Source of the DNA: Arthrobacter sp. NicSoilB4
GTDB lineage: Bacteria; Actinomycetota; Actinomycetes; Actinomycetales; Micrococcaceae
Assembly: GCF_019977335.1 (NCBI RefSeq)
Contig: NZ_AP024653.1
Span: forward strand, 1,922,001 to 1,986,000
DNA length: 64,000 nucleotides
Direction of reading: 5' to 3'
Shown: piece after piece, positions 42,996 to 52,019 of the stretch
Position numbering within the stretch: position 1 is the first letter of the stretch
Layout of the letters: each line of letters starts with the position of its first letter
Made by a program: the position numbers and the translations under genes
The notes under the pieces: generated by a model
The model's database searches: none
What the model was told of the DNA's origin: nothing
The model's input: only the letters and a program-made list of their open reading frames with translations

Positions 42996-45389
42996 TCAGA
43001 TCGGCGGCGTTGCCCGGCCCTGCATCGCGGCCCAGACCCGGGCCGGAGTGCAGGGCATGTCCATGTGGACCACGCCGTAGGGGGCCAGCGCGTCGACGAC
43101 GGCGTTCACGATCGCCGGCGGAGACCCGACCGTGGCGGACTCGCCGATGCCCTTGGCCCCGATGGGGTGGTGCGGGGACGGCGTGACGGTGAAGCCGGTC
43201 TCCCAGTCCGGCACCTCCATCGCGGTGGGGATCAGGTAGTCCATGAACGACCCGCCCAGGCAGTTGCCGTCGGCGTCGAACTCGATGATCTCCATCAGCG
43301 CCATCCCGACGCCGTCGGTCAGTCCGCCGTGGACCTGGCCCTCGATGATCATCGGGTTGATCCGGGTGCCGCAGTCGTCCACGGCGATGAAGCGGCGCAC
43401 CTTGACGTGCCCGGTGCCCGGGTCGATGTCGACCACACAGATGTAGGCGCCGAACGGGAACGTGAGGTTCGGCGGGTCGTAGGTCACCTCGGCGTCGAGG
43501 TTGCCGTCGACCCCCTCGGGAAGTGTCATGGTGCCGTGGGCGGCGAAGGCGATTTCGGCGATGGTCTTCCCGGCGCTGGGATCGCCCTTGACGTACCAGC
43601 GGCCCTTCTCCCACTCGAGGTCATCCGGCCGGGTCTCCAGCATGGCCGCGGCAATCAGCTTCGCCTTCTCCCGCACCTTCCGGGCGACGAGGGCGACGGC
43701 GCCGCCGCTTACCGGCGTCGAACGGCTGCCGTACGTGCCGAGGCCGAACGGCGTCTGGTCGGTGTCGCCGTGGACGACGTCGATGTCCTCCGGCGGGATG
43801 CCGAGTTCCTCGGCGACGATTTGCGCGAAGGTGGTCTCGTGGCCCTGGCCCTGGCTTTGCACCGAGATCCGGACGACGGCCTTGCCGGTGGGATGGACGC
43901 GCAGCTCGGCGCCGTCGGCCATGCCGAGGCCCACGATGTCGAAGTGCTTGCGCGGTCCGGCGCCCACGGTCTCGGTGAAGAAGGAGACGCCGATCCCCAT
44001 CAGCTCGCCGCGCTCCCGCTTCTGCTGCTGCTCGCGGCGGAGTTCCTCGTAGCCGGCCAGCTCCATGGACAGCCGCATGGCCGGTTCGTAGTTCCCGGAG
44101 TCGTAGACCCAGCCGGTCTTGTTGGCGTAGGGGAACTGCTCGGGCTTGATGAAGTTCTTCAGCCGCAGTTCCGCCGGATCCATCTCCAGCTTCCGGGCCA
44201 GGATGTCCACCATGCGCTCGACGAGGTAGACGGCCTCGGTGACGCGGAAGGAGCAGGCATAAGCGACGCCGCCCGGTGCCTTGTTGGTGTAGACGCCCGT
44301 GACGCTGCAGTAGGCGGCCTTCAGGTCATAGCTGCCGGTGAAGATGGAGAAGAACCCGGCGGGGGTCTTGGTCGGCTGCGCGGTGGCGTTGAACGCGCCG
44401 TGGTCGGCCAGGACGTTGGTGCGCACCGCGAGGATCTTGCCGTCCTTGGTGGCGGCGATCTCGCCCTGCATGATGTAGTCGCGGGCGAAGGACGTGGACA
44501 TCAGGTTCTCCGAGCGGTCCTCCACCCATTTGACCGGCCGGCCGGTGACGATCGAGCCGACGACGGCGAGGATGTAGCCGGGGTAGATGCCCACCTTGTT
44601 GCCGAAGCCGCCGCCGATGTCCGGGGACACCACGCGGATCTTGTGCTCCGGGATCCCGGCGACGATCGCGAACAGGGTGCGGTGGGCGTGCGGGGCCTGG
44701 GTGGTTTCGTAGAGGGTCAGCTTGCCGTCGACGGCGTCGAAATCGGCAATCGCGCCGCACGTCTCCATCGGGGCGGGGTGCACGCGCGGGTACACGATCT
44801 CCTGGGCGACGACGACGTCGGCGGCTGCGAAGGCGGCCTCGGTTTCGGCCTTGTCGCCAATTTCCCAGTCGAAGATGCGGTTGTCCGTCCGGCCCTCGAT
44901 CTCGTCGCGGATCACGGGGGCATCGGCGTCGAGGGCTTTCCGGGCGTCGGTGAGCGGGGGAAGGACATCGTATTCGACGTCGATCAGCTCCAGCGCGTCG
45001 CGGGCGGCGTAGCGGTCCTCGGCCACAACGAACGCGACCTCCTGGCCCTGGAAGCGCACCTTGTCGGTGACGAGGACTGCCTGGACGTCTGCCGAGAGGG
45101 TGGGGGCCCACGCGAGCTTGAGCCCGAGCAGGTCCTTACCGGTGATGACGGCGAGAACCTTGGGGTGGGCGAGGGCGTTGGTGGTGTCGATGGAGACAAG
45201 CCGGGCGTGGGCCACGGGGGCGCGCAGGATCGCGCCGTGCAGCATGCCGGGAAGGACAATGTCGTCCAGGTAGTTGCCCTTGCCGCGGACAAATCGCGGA
45301 TCTTCCTTCCGCTGGATCCGGCCGAAGCCGATCGGGCGGTCCTCGTCGCCGGCCGCCGGATTGCCGTGCCGTTCGTGGATGACGGTCAT
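42996..45389 (-). CDS. coxL: Aerobic CO dehydrogenase large subunit, form I
   Basis: The 797-residue molybdenum-hydroxylase large subunit that oxidises CO to CO2. The form I active-site loop AYACSFR occupies residues 376-382; its C379 would bind the copper of the Mo-S-Cu centre. Form II proteins have AYRGAGR instead. Other family segments are IGGGFGNKVGIYPG, VQSQGQGHETTFAQI and the C-terminal GAKGIGES glutamate. The form I motif usually has R at its third position; here it is A. coxL overlaps coxS by 4 bp (ATGA). Confidence 0.95.
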   Translation of the reverse strand: MTVIHERHGNPAAGDEDRPIGFGRIQRKEDPRFVRGKGNYLDDIVLPGMLHGAILRAPVAHARLVSIDTTNALAHPKVLAVITGKDLLGLKLAWAPTLSADVQAVLVTDKVRFQGQEVAFVVAEDRYAARDALELIDVEYDVLPPLTDARKALDADAPVIRDEIEGRTDNRIFDWEIGDKAETEAAFAAADVVVAQEIVYPRVHPAPMETCGAIADFDAVDGKLTLYETTQAPHAHRTLFAIVAGIPEHKIRVVSPDIGGGFGNKVGIYPGYILAVVGSIVTGRPVKWVEDRSENLMSTSFARDYIMQGEIAATKDGKILAVRTNVLADHGAFNATAQPTKTPAGFFSIFTGSYDLKAAYCSVTGVYTNKAPGGVAYACSFRVTEAVYLVERMVDILARKLEMDPAELRLKNFIKPEQFPYANKTGWVYDSGNYEPAMRLSMELAGYEELRREQQQKRERGELMGIGVSFFTETVGAGPRKHFDIVGLGMADGAELRVHPTGKAVVRISVQSQGQGHETTFAQIVAEELGIPPEDIDVVHGDTDQTPFGLGTYGSRSTPVSGGAVALVARKVREKAKLIAAAMLETRPDDLEWEKGRWYVKGDPSAGKTIAEIAFAAHGTMTLPEGVDGNLDAEVTYDPPNLTFPFGAYICVVDIDPGTGHVKVRRFIAVDDCGTRINPMIIEGQVHGGLTDGVGMALMEIIEFDADGNCLGGSFMDYLIPTAMEVPDWETGFTVTPSPHHPIGAKGIGESATVGSPPAIVNAVVDALAPYGVVHMDMPCTPARVWAAMQGRATPPI

Positions 45390-45946
45390 GCCTTCACCTC
45401 TGCGTCTTGTGTCTCCGCCGGGATGTCTTCAATCACGGTGTCCCTGCCCTCGATGACCTCGTCCACTGTGGCGTCGCTCGTGCCGCCCGCCGGGTGGGCG
45501 GCGGCCCACTGGACCGACCGCACGATCGTGGCGTAGCCGGTGCACCGGCAGATCTGGCCCGAGATGGCCTGCCTGATCTCGGTGGTGTCCGGGTGCGGGT
45601 TCTTGTCCAGCAGGGCCCGGGCGGTCAGCATCATTCCTGGGGTGCAGAAGCCGCACTGCAGCCCGTGTTCCTCCATGAAGCCCTGCTGGACCGGGTCAAG
45701 GGTGGCGCCGCTGGCGAGCCCCTCGACCGTGCGGATGTCGTGTCCGGCGGCCATCGCCGCGAGGACGGTGCAGGATTTCACGGGCTGGCCGTCCATGAGG
45801 ACCACGCAGGTTCCGCAGTTGCTGGTGTCGCATCCCCAGTGGGTTCCGGTCAGGCCCAGGACTTCGCGGATGTAGTGGACAAGGAGCACGCGGGGCTCAA
45901 TGTCGGACGTGACTTCGTTGCCGTTGACGGTCATGCTGATCTGCAT
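45386..45946 (-). CDS. coxS: CO dehydrogenase small [2Fe-2S] subunit
   Basis: A 186-residue iron-sulfur subunit. The plant-type ferredoxin cluster has C39, C44, C47 and C59 (GCDTSNCGTC), and the second cluster has C98, C101, C133 and C135 (QCGFCTPGM and CRCTGY). It passes electrons from the Mo-Cu site to the FAD subunit. The C-terminal extension after about residue 152 is acidic and longer than the core fold needs. The start at 45946 lies 5 bp from the coxM stop. Confidence 0.94.
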   Translation of the reverse strand: MQISMTVNGNEVTSDIEPRVLLVHYIREVLGLTGTHWGCDTSNCGTCVVLMDGQPVKSCTVLAAMAAGHDIRTVEGLASGATLDPVQQGFMEEHGLQCGFCTPGMMLTARALLDKNPHPDTTEIRQAISGQICRCTGYATIVRSVQWAAAHPAGGTSDATVDEVIEGRDTVIEDIPAETQDAEVKA

Positions 45947-45951
45947 CCGCT

Positions 45952-46830
45952 TCAGCCTTCCTGTGTCTGGGCGGCGCGGGCACAGGCCTGTCGCAGGACC
46001 CGCCGGGTGAGTTCGTCCGCCAGATGGCGTTTGTAGTCGACCGGGCCGCGCTGGTCGGCCACCGGGTCGCAGGCTTCCGCGGCGAGCCGTGCCGCCTCCA
46101 CGAACAGTTCCTCCCGGGGCTGCTGGCCGCGGAGCAGCCCGGCGGCCCCGGCAACCGTATGGTCGAGCCCGAGGGCTGTGAGCCCGACGGCGGCGTCGGC
46201 GATGGTGCCGTCCTCCGCGAGCGTCACGGACGCGCCGGCGGCGCCGACGGCCCAGTCACCCACCCTGCGTTCGACCTTCTCGTAGGCACTGCCGGAACGG
46301 GGGCGGATCGGGAAGCGGAGCTCACACAGCAGCTCGTCCTGGCCCACCGCGGTCTCGTAGGGTCCGCGGTGGAAGTCCGCCATGGTCAGGATGCGCTCGC
46401 CGGCCGGTCCCCGGACCACGGCTTCCGCGCCGAGCACGTCGCAGACAGTGGAGAGGTCCTCGGCCGGGTCGGCCTGGCACAGCGAGCCGCCGATGGTTCC
46501 CCGGTTCCGGACGATCGGATCGGCGATTACGGACTCGGCGTCCCGGACGATGGGGAACAGGCCGGCGATTTCGTCGGACTCCAGGAGCGTGGTGTGGCGG
46601 GTCAGTGCGCCGATGCGGAGTTTGTCGCCGTCGCGCAGGATGAAATCGAGTTCGTACAGGTCGTTGATGTCGATCAGCCACTCGGGCCGGGAGAGCCGGA
46701 GCTTCATCATCGGCAGGAGGCTGTGGCCCCCGGCGACGACTCTCGACTCGGGGCCGTGGCGCGAGAGGAGCTCGAGGGCGTTGTCCACGGACGTGGCCCG
46801 CACGTAGTCGAAAGGAGCCGGAATCTGCAT
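45952..46830 (-). CDS. coxM: CO dehydrogenase medium FAD subunit
   Basis: A 292-residue FAD-binding subunit. The FAD motifs are VAGGHSLLPMMKLRLS near residue 32 and RGTIGGSLCQADPAEDL near 108. I chose the ATG at 46830 with AGGGA close upstream, giving the typical N-terminus MQIPAPFDYVRA; an upstream start ten codons earlier is unlikely. It is the first gene of the cox operon, divergent from the LysR-type regulator. Confidence 0.93.
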   Translation of the reverse strand: MQIPAPFDYVRATSVDNALELLSRHGPESRVVAGGHSLLPMMKLRLSRPEWLIDINDLYELDFILRDGDKLRIGALTRHTTLLESDEIAGLFPIVRDAESVIADPIVRNRGTIGGSLCQADPAEDLSTVCDVLGAEAVVRGPAGERILTMADFHRGPYETAVGQDELLCELRFPIRPRSGSAYEKVERRVGDWAVGAAGASVTLAEDGTIADAAVGLTALGLDHTVAGAAGLLRGQQPREELFVEAARLAAEACDPVADQRGPVDYKRHLADELTRRVLRQACARAAQTQEG

Positions 46831-46918
46831 AGTCCCTACCTCACTCCGGGGCGCTGGCAACGTTGCGCAGCACCAGTGTGAGGCAAGTGTTGCCCCGCCT
46901 GATACGGAGTGTCAATAT

Positions 46919-46942
46919 CGTCATAAGCGAAAGGTTATGACG
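46919..46942. promoter_or_regulatory. Probable LysR-type operator in the cox intergenic region
   Basis: A perfect inverted repeat of 8-bp arms, CGTCATAA and TTATGACG, separated by 8 nt, ends 2 bp before the regulator start and lies about 90 bp upstream of coxM. Its core fits the T-N11-A pattern of LysR-family sites. A separate palindrome GCAACGTTGC lies at 46857-46866, nearer the coxM start. Confidence 0.6.
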
Positions 46943-46944
46943 CC

Positions 46945-47931
46945 GTGTCGATGACATTGAGCCAGCTCCGCACGTTCGCCCTGGTCGCCCGTCTGGGCTC
47001 GCTGCACGCTGCCGCGGAGACCCTCGGCGTCAGCGAACCGGCAGTTTCCTCGGCCCTGACGGCACTCCGGCAGGACCTCGGCGATCCGCTGTTCGTCCGG
47101 GCAGGCGGAGGCATCGCGCTGACGCCGGGCGGCCGGGCGCTGGCCGACTACGCCCAGGACATCGTGGGGCTGGCGGACCAGGCCCGCTGGGAGGTGTCCA
47201 ACGCCAAGAACGATGCCGGGCGGCTGAAGATTGTCTCGACTGCCCCTTTCGCCGAACACGCGGCGGGCCGGCTGCTGGACCTCTTCACCAAGCGGGTCCC
47301 GGGAGCCTCGGTGGATGTGGTGGTCGAGTCCGCCGAGGACCTTGGCTCGCTCCTGCAGGAGCGCGCCTACGACATCGCCCTCGGGGCCAGGCCGGCGGCG
47401 CCCGCCGGTCCGGCTCTCACCGAACTGCGCCTGGAGTGCGTTCCGTTCCTGCGCTACCAGCGCGCCCTGGTGGCGGCTGCCGGACATCCGCTGGCCCCGC
47501 AGCACGGACCGGTTCCTGTGGCCCGGCTGCTGGACCGGCCCTGGTTTGCCGGGCCCGCGGGGATCCAGGACAGCTCGGAGGAAGGCCGCTGGCTGGCGTC
47601 GACGGGGGTGGCGCCTGAGATCATCCGGCTCAGCAGCGAGACCGAAGCCCTGGCTGCGGTGAGGGCGGGGGAGGGCATCATGCTGGCACTGGGCCACATT
47701 GTCCGGGCCGAACTCCAGAGCGGGGTCCTCGTGCGGCTGCCCGTCGTGGGAACACCGGTCACCGGCCTGTGGTGGGCCAGCACCCTGGACCACCGCCGGA
47801 CAACGACCATGGCGCGGACGCTGCAGCGCTTCGCCGGCACGGCAGACGCGACCGCCGCCATGGTTGCCCCCGGCGGCTCGCGGGGCCTTGAACGCCGCGG
47901 GTCGAAGTTCCATGTCGCGTTGTGGAGCTGA
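46945..47931 (+). CDS. LysR-family regulator of the cox operon
   Basis: A 328-residue LysR-type regulator. The N-terminal helix-turn-helix is SLHAAAETLGVSEPAVSSAL with the typical DLGDPLFVR after it, and the C-terminal part is the periplasmic-binding-protein-like effector domain. The GTG at 46945 or the ATG at 46951 may be the start; AAAGG is about 10 nt before the former. Its position next to, and divergent from, coxM argues that it controls CO dehydrogenase expression. The effector is unknown. Confidence 0.9.
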   Translation: MSMTLSQLRTFALVARLGSLHAAAETLGVSEPAVSSALTALRQDLGDPLFVRAGGGIALTPGGRALADYAQDIVGLADQARWEVSNAKNDAGRLKIVSTAPFAEHAAGRLLDLFTKRVPGASVDVVVESAEDLGSLLQERAYDIALGARPAAPAGPALTELRLECVPFLRYQRALVAAAGHPLAPQHGPVPVARLLDRPWFAGPAGIQDSSEEGRWLASTGVAPEIIRLSSETEALAAVRAGEGIMLALGHIVRAELQSGVLVRLPVVGTPVTGLWWASTLDHRRTTTMARTLQRFAGTADATAAMVAPGGSRGLERRGSKFHVALWS

Positions 47932-48049
47932 GGCAGTTCCGCGTTCCTTGGGCGGAGAATGCCTGTGCGGCGTTGCGGAACGCGGATGTGGGTGCTAACC
48001 CTTGTGGGGGTGGACGATCGACTGACGTTCCCTACGAAGAGGAGTAACT

Positions 48050-48367
48050 ATGACTATGCCCCGGGACGAAGACAGCGCGCTGCGGCACTGGAGTGCCCGC
48101 CTGATCCAGGCACTGCAGATCCTTGACCTCGAGGTGGACCACGAGAAGCTTGTCCAGGTCGCGGACGAGTCGCTGAAGGCCGTCGGGCCGCACGCGGATG
48201 CCATCAGCGCCTTCATCGTGGGCTATGCCGCGGGAACCGCCTCGACCGACGGCCGGAAGAGCACGCAGGAGGCCGTCCACGCTGCATCCAACAAGGTCTT
48301 GGAACTGTGCGAGCACGGCGAATCCGGCGGCCCCGACGAAAAGGGCTGGGCCAAGCGGGCCCAATAG
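48050..48367 (+). CDS. DUF6457 domain protein
   Basis: A 105-residue helical protein. LDLEVDHEKLVQVADESLKAVGPHADAISAFIVGYAAG is, as far as I recall, the core of DUF6457. Members occur in actinobacteria next to, or fused with, molybdenum-cofactor guanylyltransferases and formate dehydrogenase genes. GAGGAG 5 nt upstream fixes the ATG at 48050. Facing the FdhF/YdeP-type molybdoenzyme gene, it probably has an accessory role there. Confidence 0.75.
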   Translation: MTMPRDEDSALRHWSARLIQALQILDLEVDHEKLVQVADESLKAVGPHADAISAFIVGYAAGTASTDGRKSTQEAVHAASNKVLELCEHGESGGPDEKGWAKRAQ

Positions 48368-48392
48368 CCCCCGGATTTAGCTGCACCCACCC

Positions 48393-48471
48393 GGGACATG
48401 CCCCCCTTGGCGGCCACGGATGGACATGTTGGCATTATGTCCAGTGGCCGCGGCCGGGACTGGGCATGTCC
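48393..48471. repeat. Palindromic extragenic repeat, copy 1
   Basis: A 79-bp unit bounded by GGGACATGCCC and the inverse GGGCATGTCC, with an inner GGACAT/ATGTCC pair. It is about 95% identical to the second unit 103 bp downstream, so it is a repeated palindromic element rather than a simple terminator. Confidence 0.85.
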
Positions 48472-48495
48472 GCAGGAGTGCGAGATACCTTCCGT

Positions 48496-48576
48496 GGGAC
48501 ATGCCCTCCCTTGGCGGCCAAGGATGGACATGTTGGCATTATGTCCAGTGGTCGCGGCCGGGACTGGGCATGTCCC
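48496..48576. repeat. Palindromic extragenic repeat, copy 2
   Basis: An 81-bp unit with outer inverted repeats GGGACATGCCC and GGGCATGTCCC and the same internal part as copy 1, with a few base differences. It lies just before the fdhF stop codon, between convergent genes. Confidence 0.85.
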
Positions 48577-48603
48577 GTGGAGAGGGCACCCGGGCGCTGC
48601 TCC

Positions 48604-50955
48604 CTACCGCTTCTGGGCCGTGCTGGACGCCAGCGTGGCCGAACCGTCCGGGGTCTGGTCCGCGCTGGGTTCGAGCCTCACAATCACTGCCTTGGAGACA
48701 GGCGTGTTGCTGCCTTCGGCCGTGTGGTTCAGCGGCACCAGCACATTGGCCTCCGGGTAGTATGCGGCCGCGCAGCCGCGGGCGGTGGGGTAGGAGACCA
48801 CCCGGAACTTGCGGACCATGCGCTCCTCGCCGTCCTTGTACTCGCCCCGGATGTCCACGAACATGCCGTCGGCCAGGCCCAGCTCTGCGATGTCGTCCGG
48901 GTTCACGAACACCACGTGGCGGCCCTTCTTGATGCCCCGGTAGCGGTCGTTGTGGCTGTAGATGGTGGTGTTGAACTGGTCATGGGAGCGCATGCTCTGC
49001 AGGATCAGCGTGCCTTCCGGCCTTTCCACATGCTCCAGGTCGTTGACGGTCAGCACGGCCTTGCCCGTCGGGGTGGGGAAGGTGCGGGAATCCCGCGGCC
49101 CGTTCGCCAGGATGAAGCCGCCCTCGTGCCGGATCCGCTCGTTGTAGTTCTCGCAACCACCGACTACCCGGGAAATGTGGTCCCGGATCAGGTCGTAGTT
49201 CTTCTCGAAACCGTCCCAGTCGGCCTTGACCTTGTCCCCGACCAGCGCCTTGCCGAGCCGGCTGACAATGGCCGGCTCCGACAGGAGATGGTGCGAGACC
49301 GGTTCAACACTGCCCCATGAGGGGTGTACGGCGCAGACGGTGTCCTCCACGGATACGAACTGCTGCCCCGACTCCTGGATATCGATCTCGGTCCGGCCCA
49401 TCGTGGGCAGGATCAGGGCTTCCGCCCCGGTGACCGTGTGGGACCGGTTGAGTTTTGTGGAGATCTGCACCGACAGTTCGGTGTTCTGCATGGCCGCTTC
49501 AGCGGCGTTCGTGTCCGAAATCGCGCCGACGAAGTTGCCGCCCAGCGCCACGAAAGCCCTGATCCCGCCGTCGCGCATCTTGTTGATGGTTTCGACGGCG
49601 TCCACGCCGTGTTCGCGGGGAGGCTCGAAACCGAACTCCTCGCCGAGTGAGTCCATAAAGGACTGCGGCATCTGCTCCCAGATGCCCATGGTGCGGTCGC
49701 CCTGGACGTTGCTGTGGCCCCGGATGGGGGATGCCCCGGCGCCCGGCTTGCCCATGTTGCCGCGCAGCAGGAGCAGGTTGATGATCTCCTTGATGGTGGC
49801 CACACCCTTCTTCTGCTGCGTGATGCCCATGGCCCAGGTGATGATGACCTTCTCGGCCTTCAGGTAGCGGGCGGCGAGTTCATCAATTTCTTCGGTGCGC
49901 AGGCCGGTCGCCTCGAGGACCGCCGCCTCGTCGAGCAGGCTGAGGTGCTCCCGGAGCTCCTCGAGCCCCTCGCAGTGCTCGGCGAGGAACGCGTGGTCCA
50001 GGACGGTGCCGGGGTTGCGGGCCTCGGCGTCGAACACGCGTTTGGAGATGGCCTGCAGCAGCGCCATGTCGCCGCCGATGCGGATGTGCAGGAACTGGTC
50101 CGCGATCTCCGTGCCGTGGCCGACGATGCCCTTGACCTTCTGCGGGTTCTTGTACCGGCGAAGGCCGGCCTCCGGGAGGGGGTTGACGGCGACGATCTCG
50201 CCGCCGTTTTCCTTGCATGCCTCGAGTTCGGTCAGCATGCGTGGGTGGTTGGTGCCCGGATTCTGGCCCATAACGATGATCAGGTCGGCGTGGGCGTAGT
50301 CGTCGAAGTTGACCGTGGCTTTGCCGATGCCGATGGTCTGGCCCATCGCCCAGCCGGAGGATTCGTGGCACATATTGGAGCAGTCCGGCAGGTTGTTGGT
50401 GCCGTAGCCGCGGACCATCAGCTGGTAAAGGAAGGCAGCCTCGTTGGACGTGCGGCCGCTGGTGTAGAAGGCGGCCTCGTCGGGAGAGTCCAGGCTGTTG
50501 AGCTTGTCCGCGATGATCCGGATCGCCTCGGGCCAGGTGACCGGCTTGTAGTGGTCCGCGCCGGCCGGCTTGTGCACCGGTTCCGTGAGCCGGCCCTGCA
50601 TGCCCAGCCAGTACTCGGAGCGGCTCCGGAGCTCGCTCACGGAGTGTTCCGCCCAGAACTCCGGCGCGATCACCACCGGTGTCGCCTCCCAGGTGACGGC
50701 CTTGGCGCCGTTTTCACAGAACTCGAAGGCCTTGCGGTGGTTCGGGTCCGGCCACGCGCAGCTGGGGCAGTCGAAGCCGTGCTTCTGGTTCATCGCCAGG
50801 ACGGTCTTGCGCGTGCGGTTCAGGCCCATCTGCTCGATCGCGGGCTTCATGGAGTGCAGCACCCCCGGGATGCCGGCAACCCAGTCCTTTGGACCGGCTC
50901 CGACCTCGAGGTTCTTTTCGTCGTTTTCCTCGACTATGGGATTCTTGCGGGTCAC
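48604..50955 (-). CDS. FdhF/YdeP family molybdopterin oxidoreductase
   Basis: A 783-residue molybdopterin oxidoreductase of the FdhF/YdeP branch (formate-dehydrogenase alpha-like, not linked to a membrane complex). The N-terminus has FDCPSCAWPDP, typical of the branch, then SSGWAMGQTIGIGKATVNF, MGQNPGTNHPRML and the C-terminal molydop-binding domain with RGCAAAYYPEANVLVPL. It has no Tat signal and is probably cytoplasmic. It should need the bis-MGD cofactor. AAGGGAAG precedes the GTG at 50955. The true substrate is uncertain; some relatives are tied to acid or oxidative stress. Confidence 0.9.
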   Translation of the reverse strand: MTRKNPIVEENDEKNLEVGAGPKDWVAGIPGVLHSMKPAIEQMGLNRTRKTVLAMNQKHGFDCPSCAWPDPNHRKAFEFCENGAKAVTWEATPVVIAPEFWAEHSVSELRSRSEYWLGMQGRLTEPVHKPAGADHYKPVTWPEAIRIIADKLNSLDSPDEAAFYTSGRTSNEAAFLYQLMVRGYGTNNLPDCSNMCHESSGWAMGQTIGIGKATVNFDDYAHADLIIVMGQNPGTNHPRMLTELEACKENGGEIVAVNPLPEAGLRRYKNPQKVKGIVGHGTEIADQFLHIRIGGDMALLQAISKRVFDAEARNPGTVLDHAFLAEHCEGLEELREHLSLLDEAAVLEATGLRTEEIDELAARYLKAEKVIITWAMGITQQKKGVATIKEIINLLLLRGNMGKPGAGASPIRGHSNVQGDRTMGIWEQMPQSFMDSLGEEFGFEPPREHGVDAVETINKMRDGGIRAFVALGGNFVGAISDTNAAEAAMQNTELSVQISTKLNRSHTVTGAEALILPTMGRTEIDIQESGQQFVSVEDTVCAVHPSWGSVEPVSHHLLSEPAIVSRLGKALVGDKVKADWDGFEKNYDLIRDHISRVVGGCENYNERIRHEGGFILANGPRDSRTFPTPTGKAVLTVNDLEHVERPEGTLILQSMRSHDQFNTTIYSHNDRYRGIKKGRHVVFVNPDDIAELGLADGMFVDIRGEYKDGEERMVRKFRVVSYPTARGCAAAYYPEANVLVPLNHTAEGSNTPVSKAVIVRLEPSADQTPDGSATLASSTAQKR

Positions 50956-51181
50956 GTGGACTTCCCTTCTGCAACCAGCGCCGGTTCAGCCCGGCGCTTT
51001 TCTACTACGGCGCGACTCTTCTACAAGGCACCCTACCTTTTGACCCATTACAGGCCTATCAGCTGGCTTGGAGTGCCGCAAGGTGTCTGCCGTCGACGGC
51101 GGCCCTGCCGTTCCGTAGCATGTGCGGTACGCGGGGCGGCCCGATTCGAAAACTGCCGCCCGGAACCGAAGGGGGCCGTCC

Positions 51182-52006
51182 ATGCCGGAGCAACGGGACA
51201 CGCTGGAGGGCTTCACCGAATCAACCTTCAGCGACGGCGGCATCAGCCACCAGGTCTTCCGGGCCGGGACGGGCCCGGCGGTGATCCTGATCCATGAGGT
51301 CCCGGGAATCCATCCCGGGGTTGTGGACCTCGCCCGCCGCCTGATCGACCGGGGCTATACCGTGTACCTTCCCTCGATGTTCGGCCGGCCCGGCGGTGCA
51401 GCGGGTTCCGGAATCGCGAAGTCCATCGCCAAAGTCTGCATTTCCCGTGAATTCGCTGTCCTGGCGGACCGGAGCAGCCCGGCGACGGGCTGGCTGCGTG
51501 CCCTCGCCGCCCACGCGCATCAGGAATGCGGCGGGCCCGGTGTCGGGGCGATCGGCATGTGCATGACCGGGAGCTTCGCCCTCGCCATGGCCCTGGAGCC
51601 CGCGGTGCTGGCGCCGGTCATGAGCCAGCCCGGGCTGCCGGCGGGCCTCACCGCGCGGCGGCGTGCCGCCGTCGGGCTCGACGACGGCGAACTGGCACGG
51701 GTGAAAGAACGGACGAGCCAGGGGCTTCGGCTGCTCGGGCTGCGGTTCAGCAACGACCGGGCCTGCCCGGCGGCGCGTTTTGAGACCATGCGGCGGGAAT
51801 TCGGCGAGAGCTTCGAAAGCATTGAAGTCGACTCGTCGCCGGGAAATCCGTTCGGCATCTCCCAGTCGGCGCACTGCGTCCTGACCGTGGACCTGGTGGA
51901 CACCCCCGGGCACCCGACGAGGGCGGCCCTGGACCGGACCATCGAGTTCATCGGCGAGCGGCTGCGGCCCGGGACAGCCACCCGGACCGGAACCGACGGG
52001 CCGTGA
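51182..52006 (+). CDS. Dienelactone hydrolase family protein
   Basis: A 274-residue alpha/beta hydrolase with a cysteine nucleophile, as in dienelactone hydrolases: AIGMCMTGSFALAMAL. VILIHEVPGIHPGVVDLARRL is the conserved first segment (HEVxG). The histidine region near the C-terminus reads VDTPGHPTRAALDRT. The substrate may be a lactone or ester, which cannot be told. AAGGGGG 6 nt upstream sets the ATG at 51182. It faces the acyl-CoA ligase gene, 13 bp from its stop. Confidence 0.85.
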   Translation: MPEQRDTLEGFTESTFSDGGISHQVFRAGTGPAVILIHEVPGIHPGVVDLARRLIDRGYTVYLPSMFGRPGGAAGSGIAKSIAKVCISREFAVLADRSSPATGWLRALAAHAHQECGGPGVGAIGMCMTGSFALAMALEPAVLAPVMSQPGLPAGLTARRRAAVGLDDGELARVKERTSQGLRLLGLRFSNDRACPAARFETMRREFGESFESIEVDSSPGNPFGISQSAHCVLTVDLVDTPGHPTRAALDRTIEFIGERLRPGTATRTGTDGP

Positions 52007-52019
52007 CGCGGGAAGCGGC

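Noticed and set aside
42096..45536. An 1146-codon open frame opposite coxL and the XdhC-YHS gene
   Set aside because: Same reason: it mirrors coding DNA with strong third-position GC bias and shows no domain.
48393..48576. Possible CRISPR array
   Set aside because: Only two long copies with internal palindromes and 24 bp between them; no short regular repeats, spacers or cas genes.
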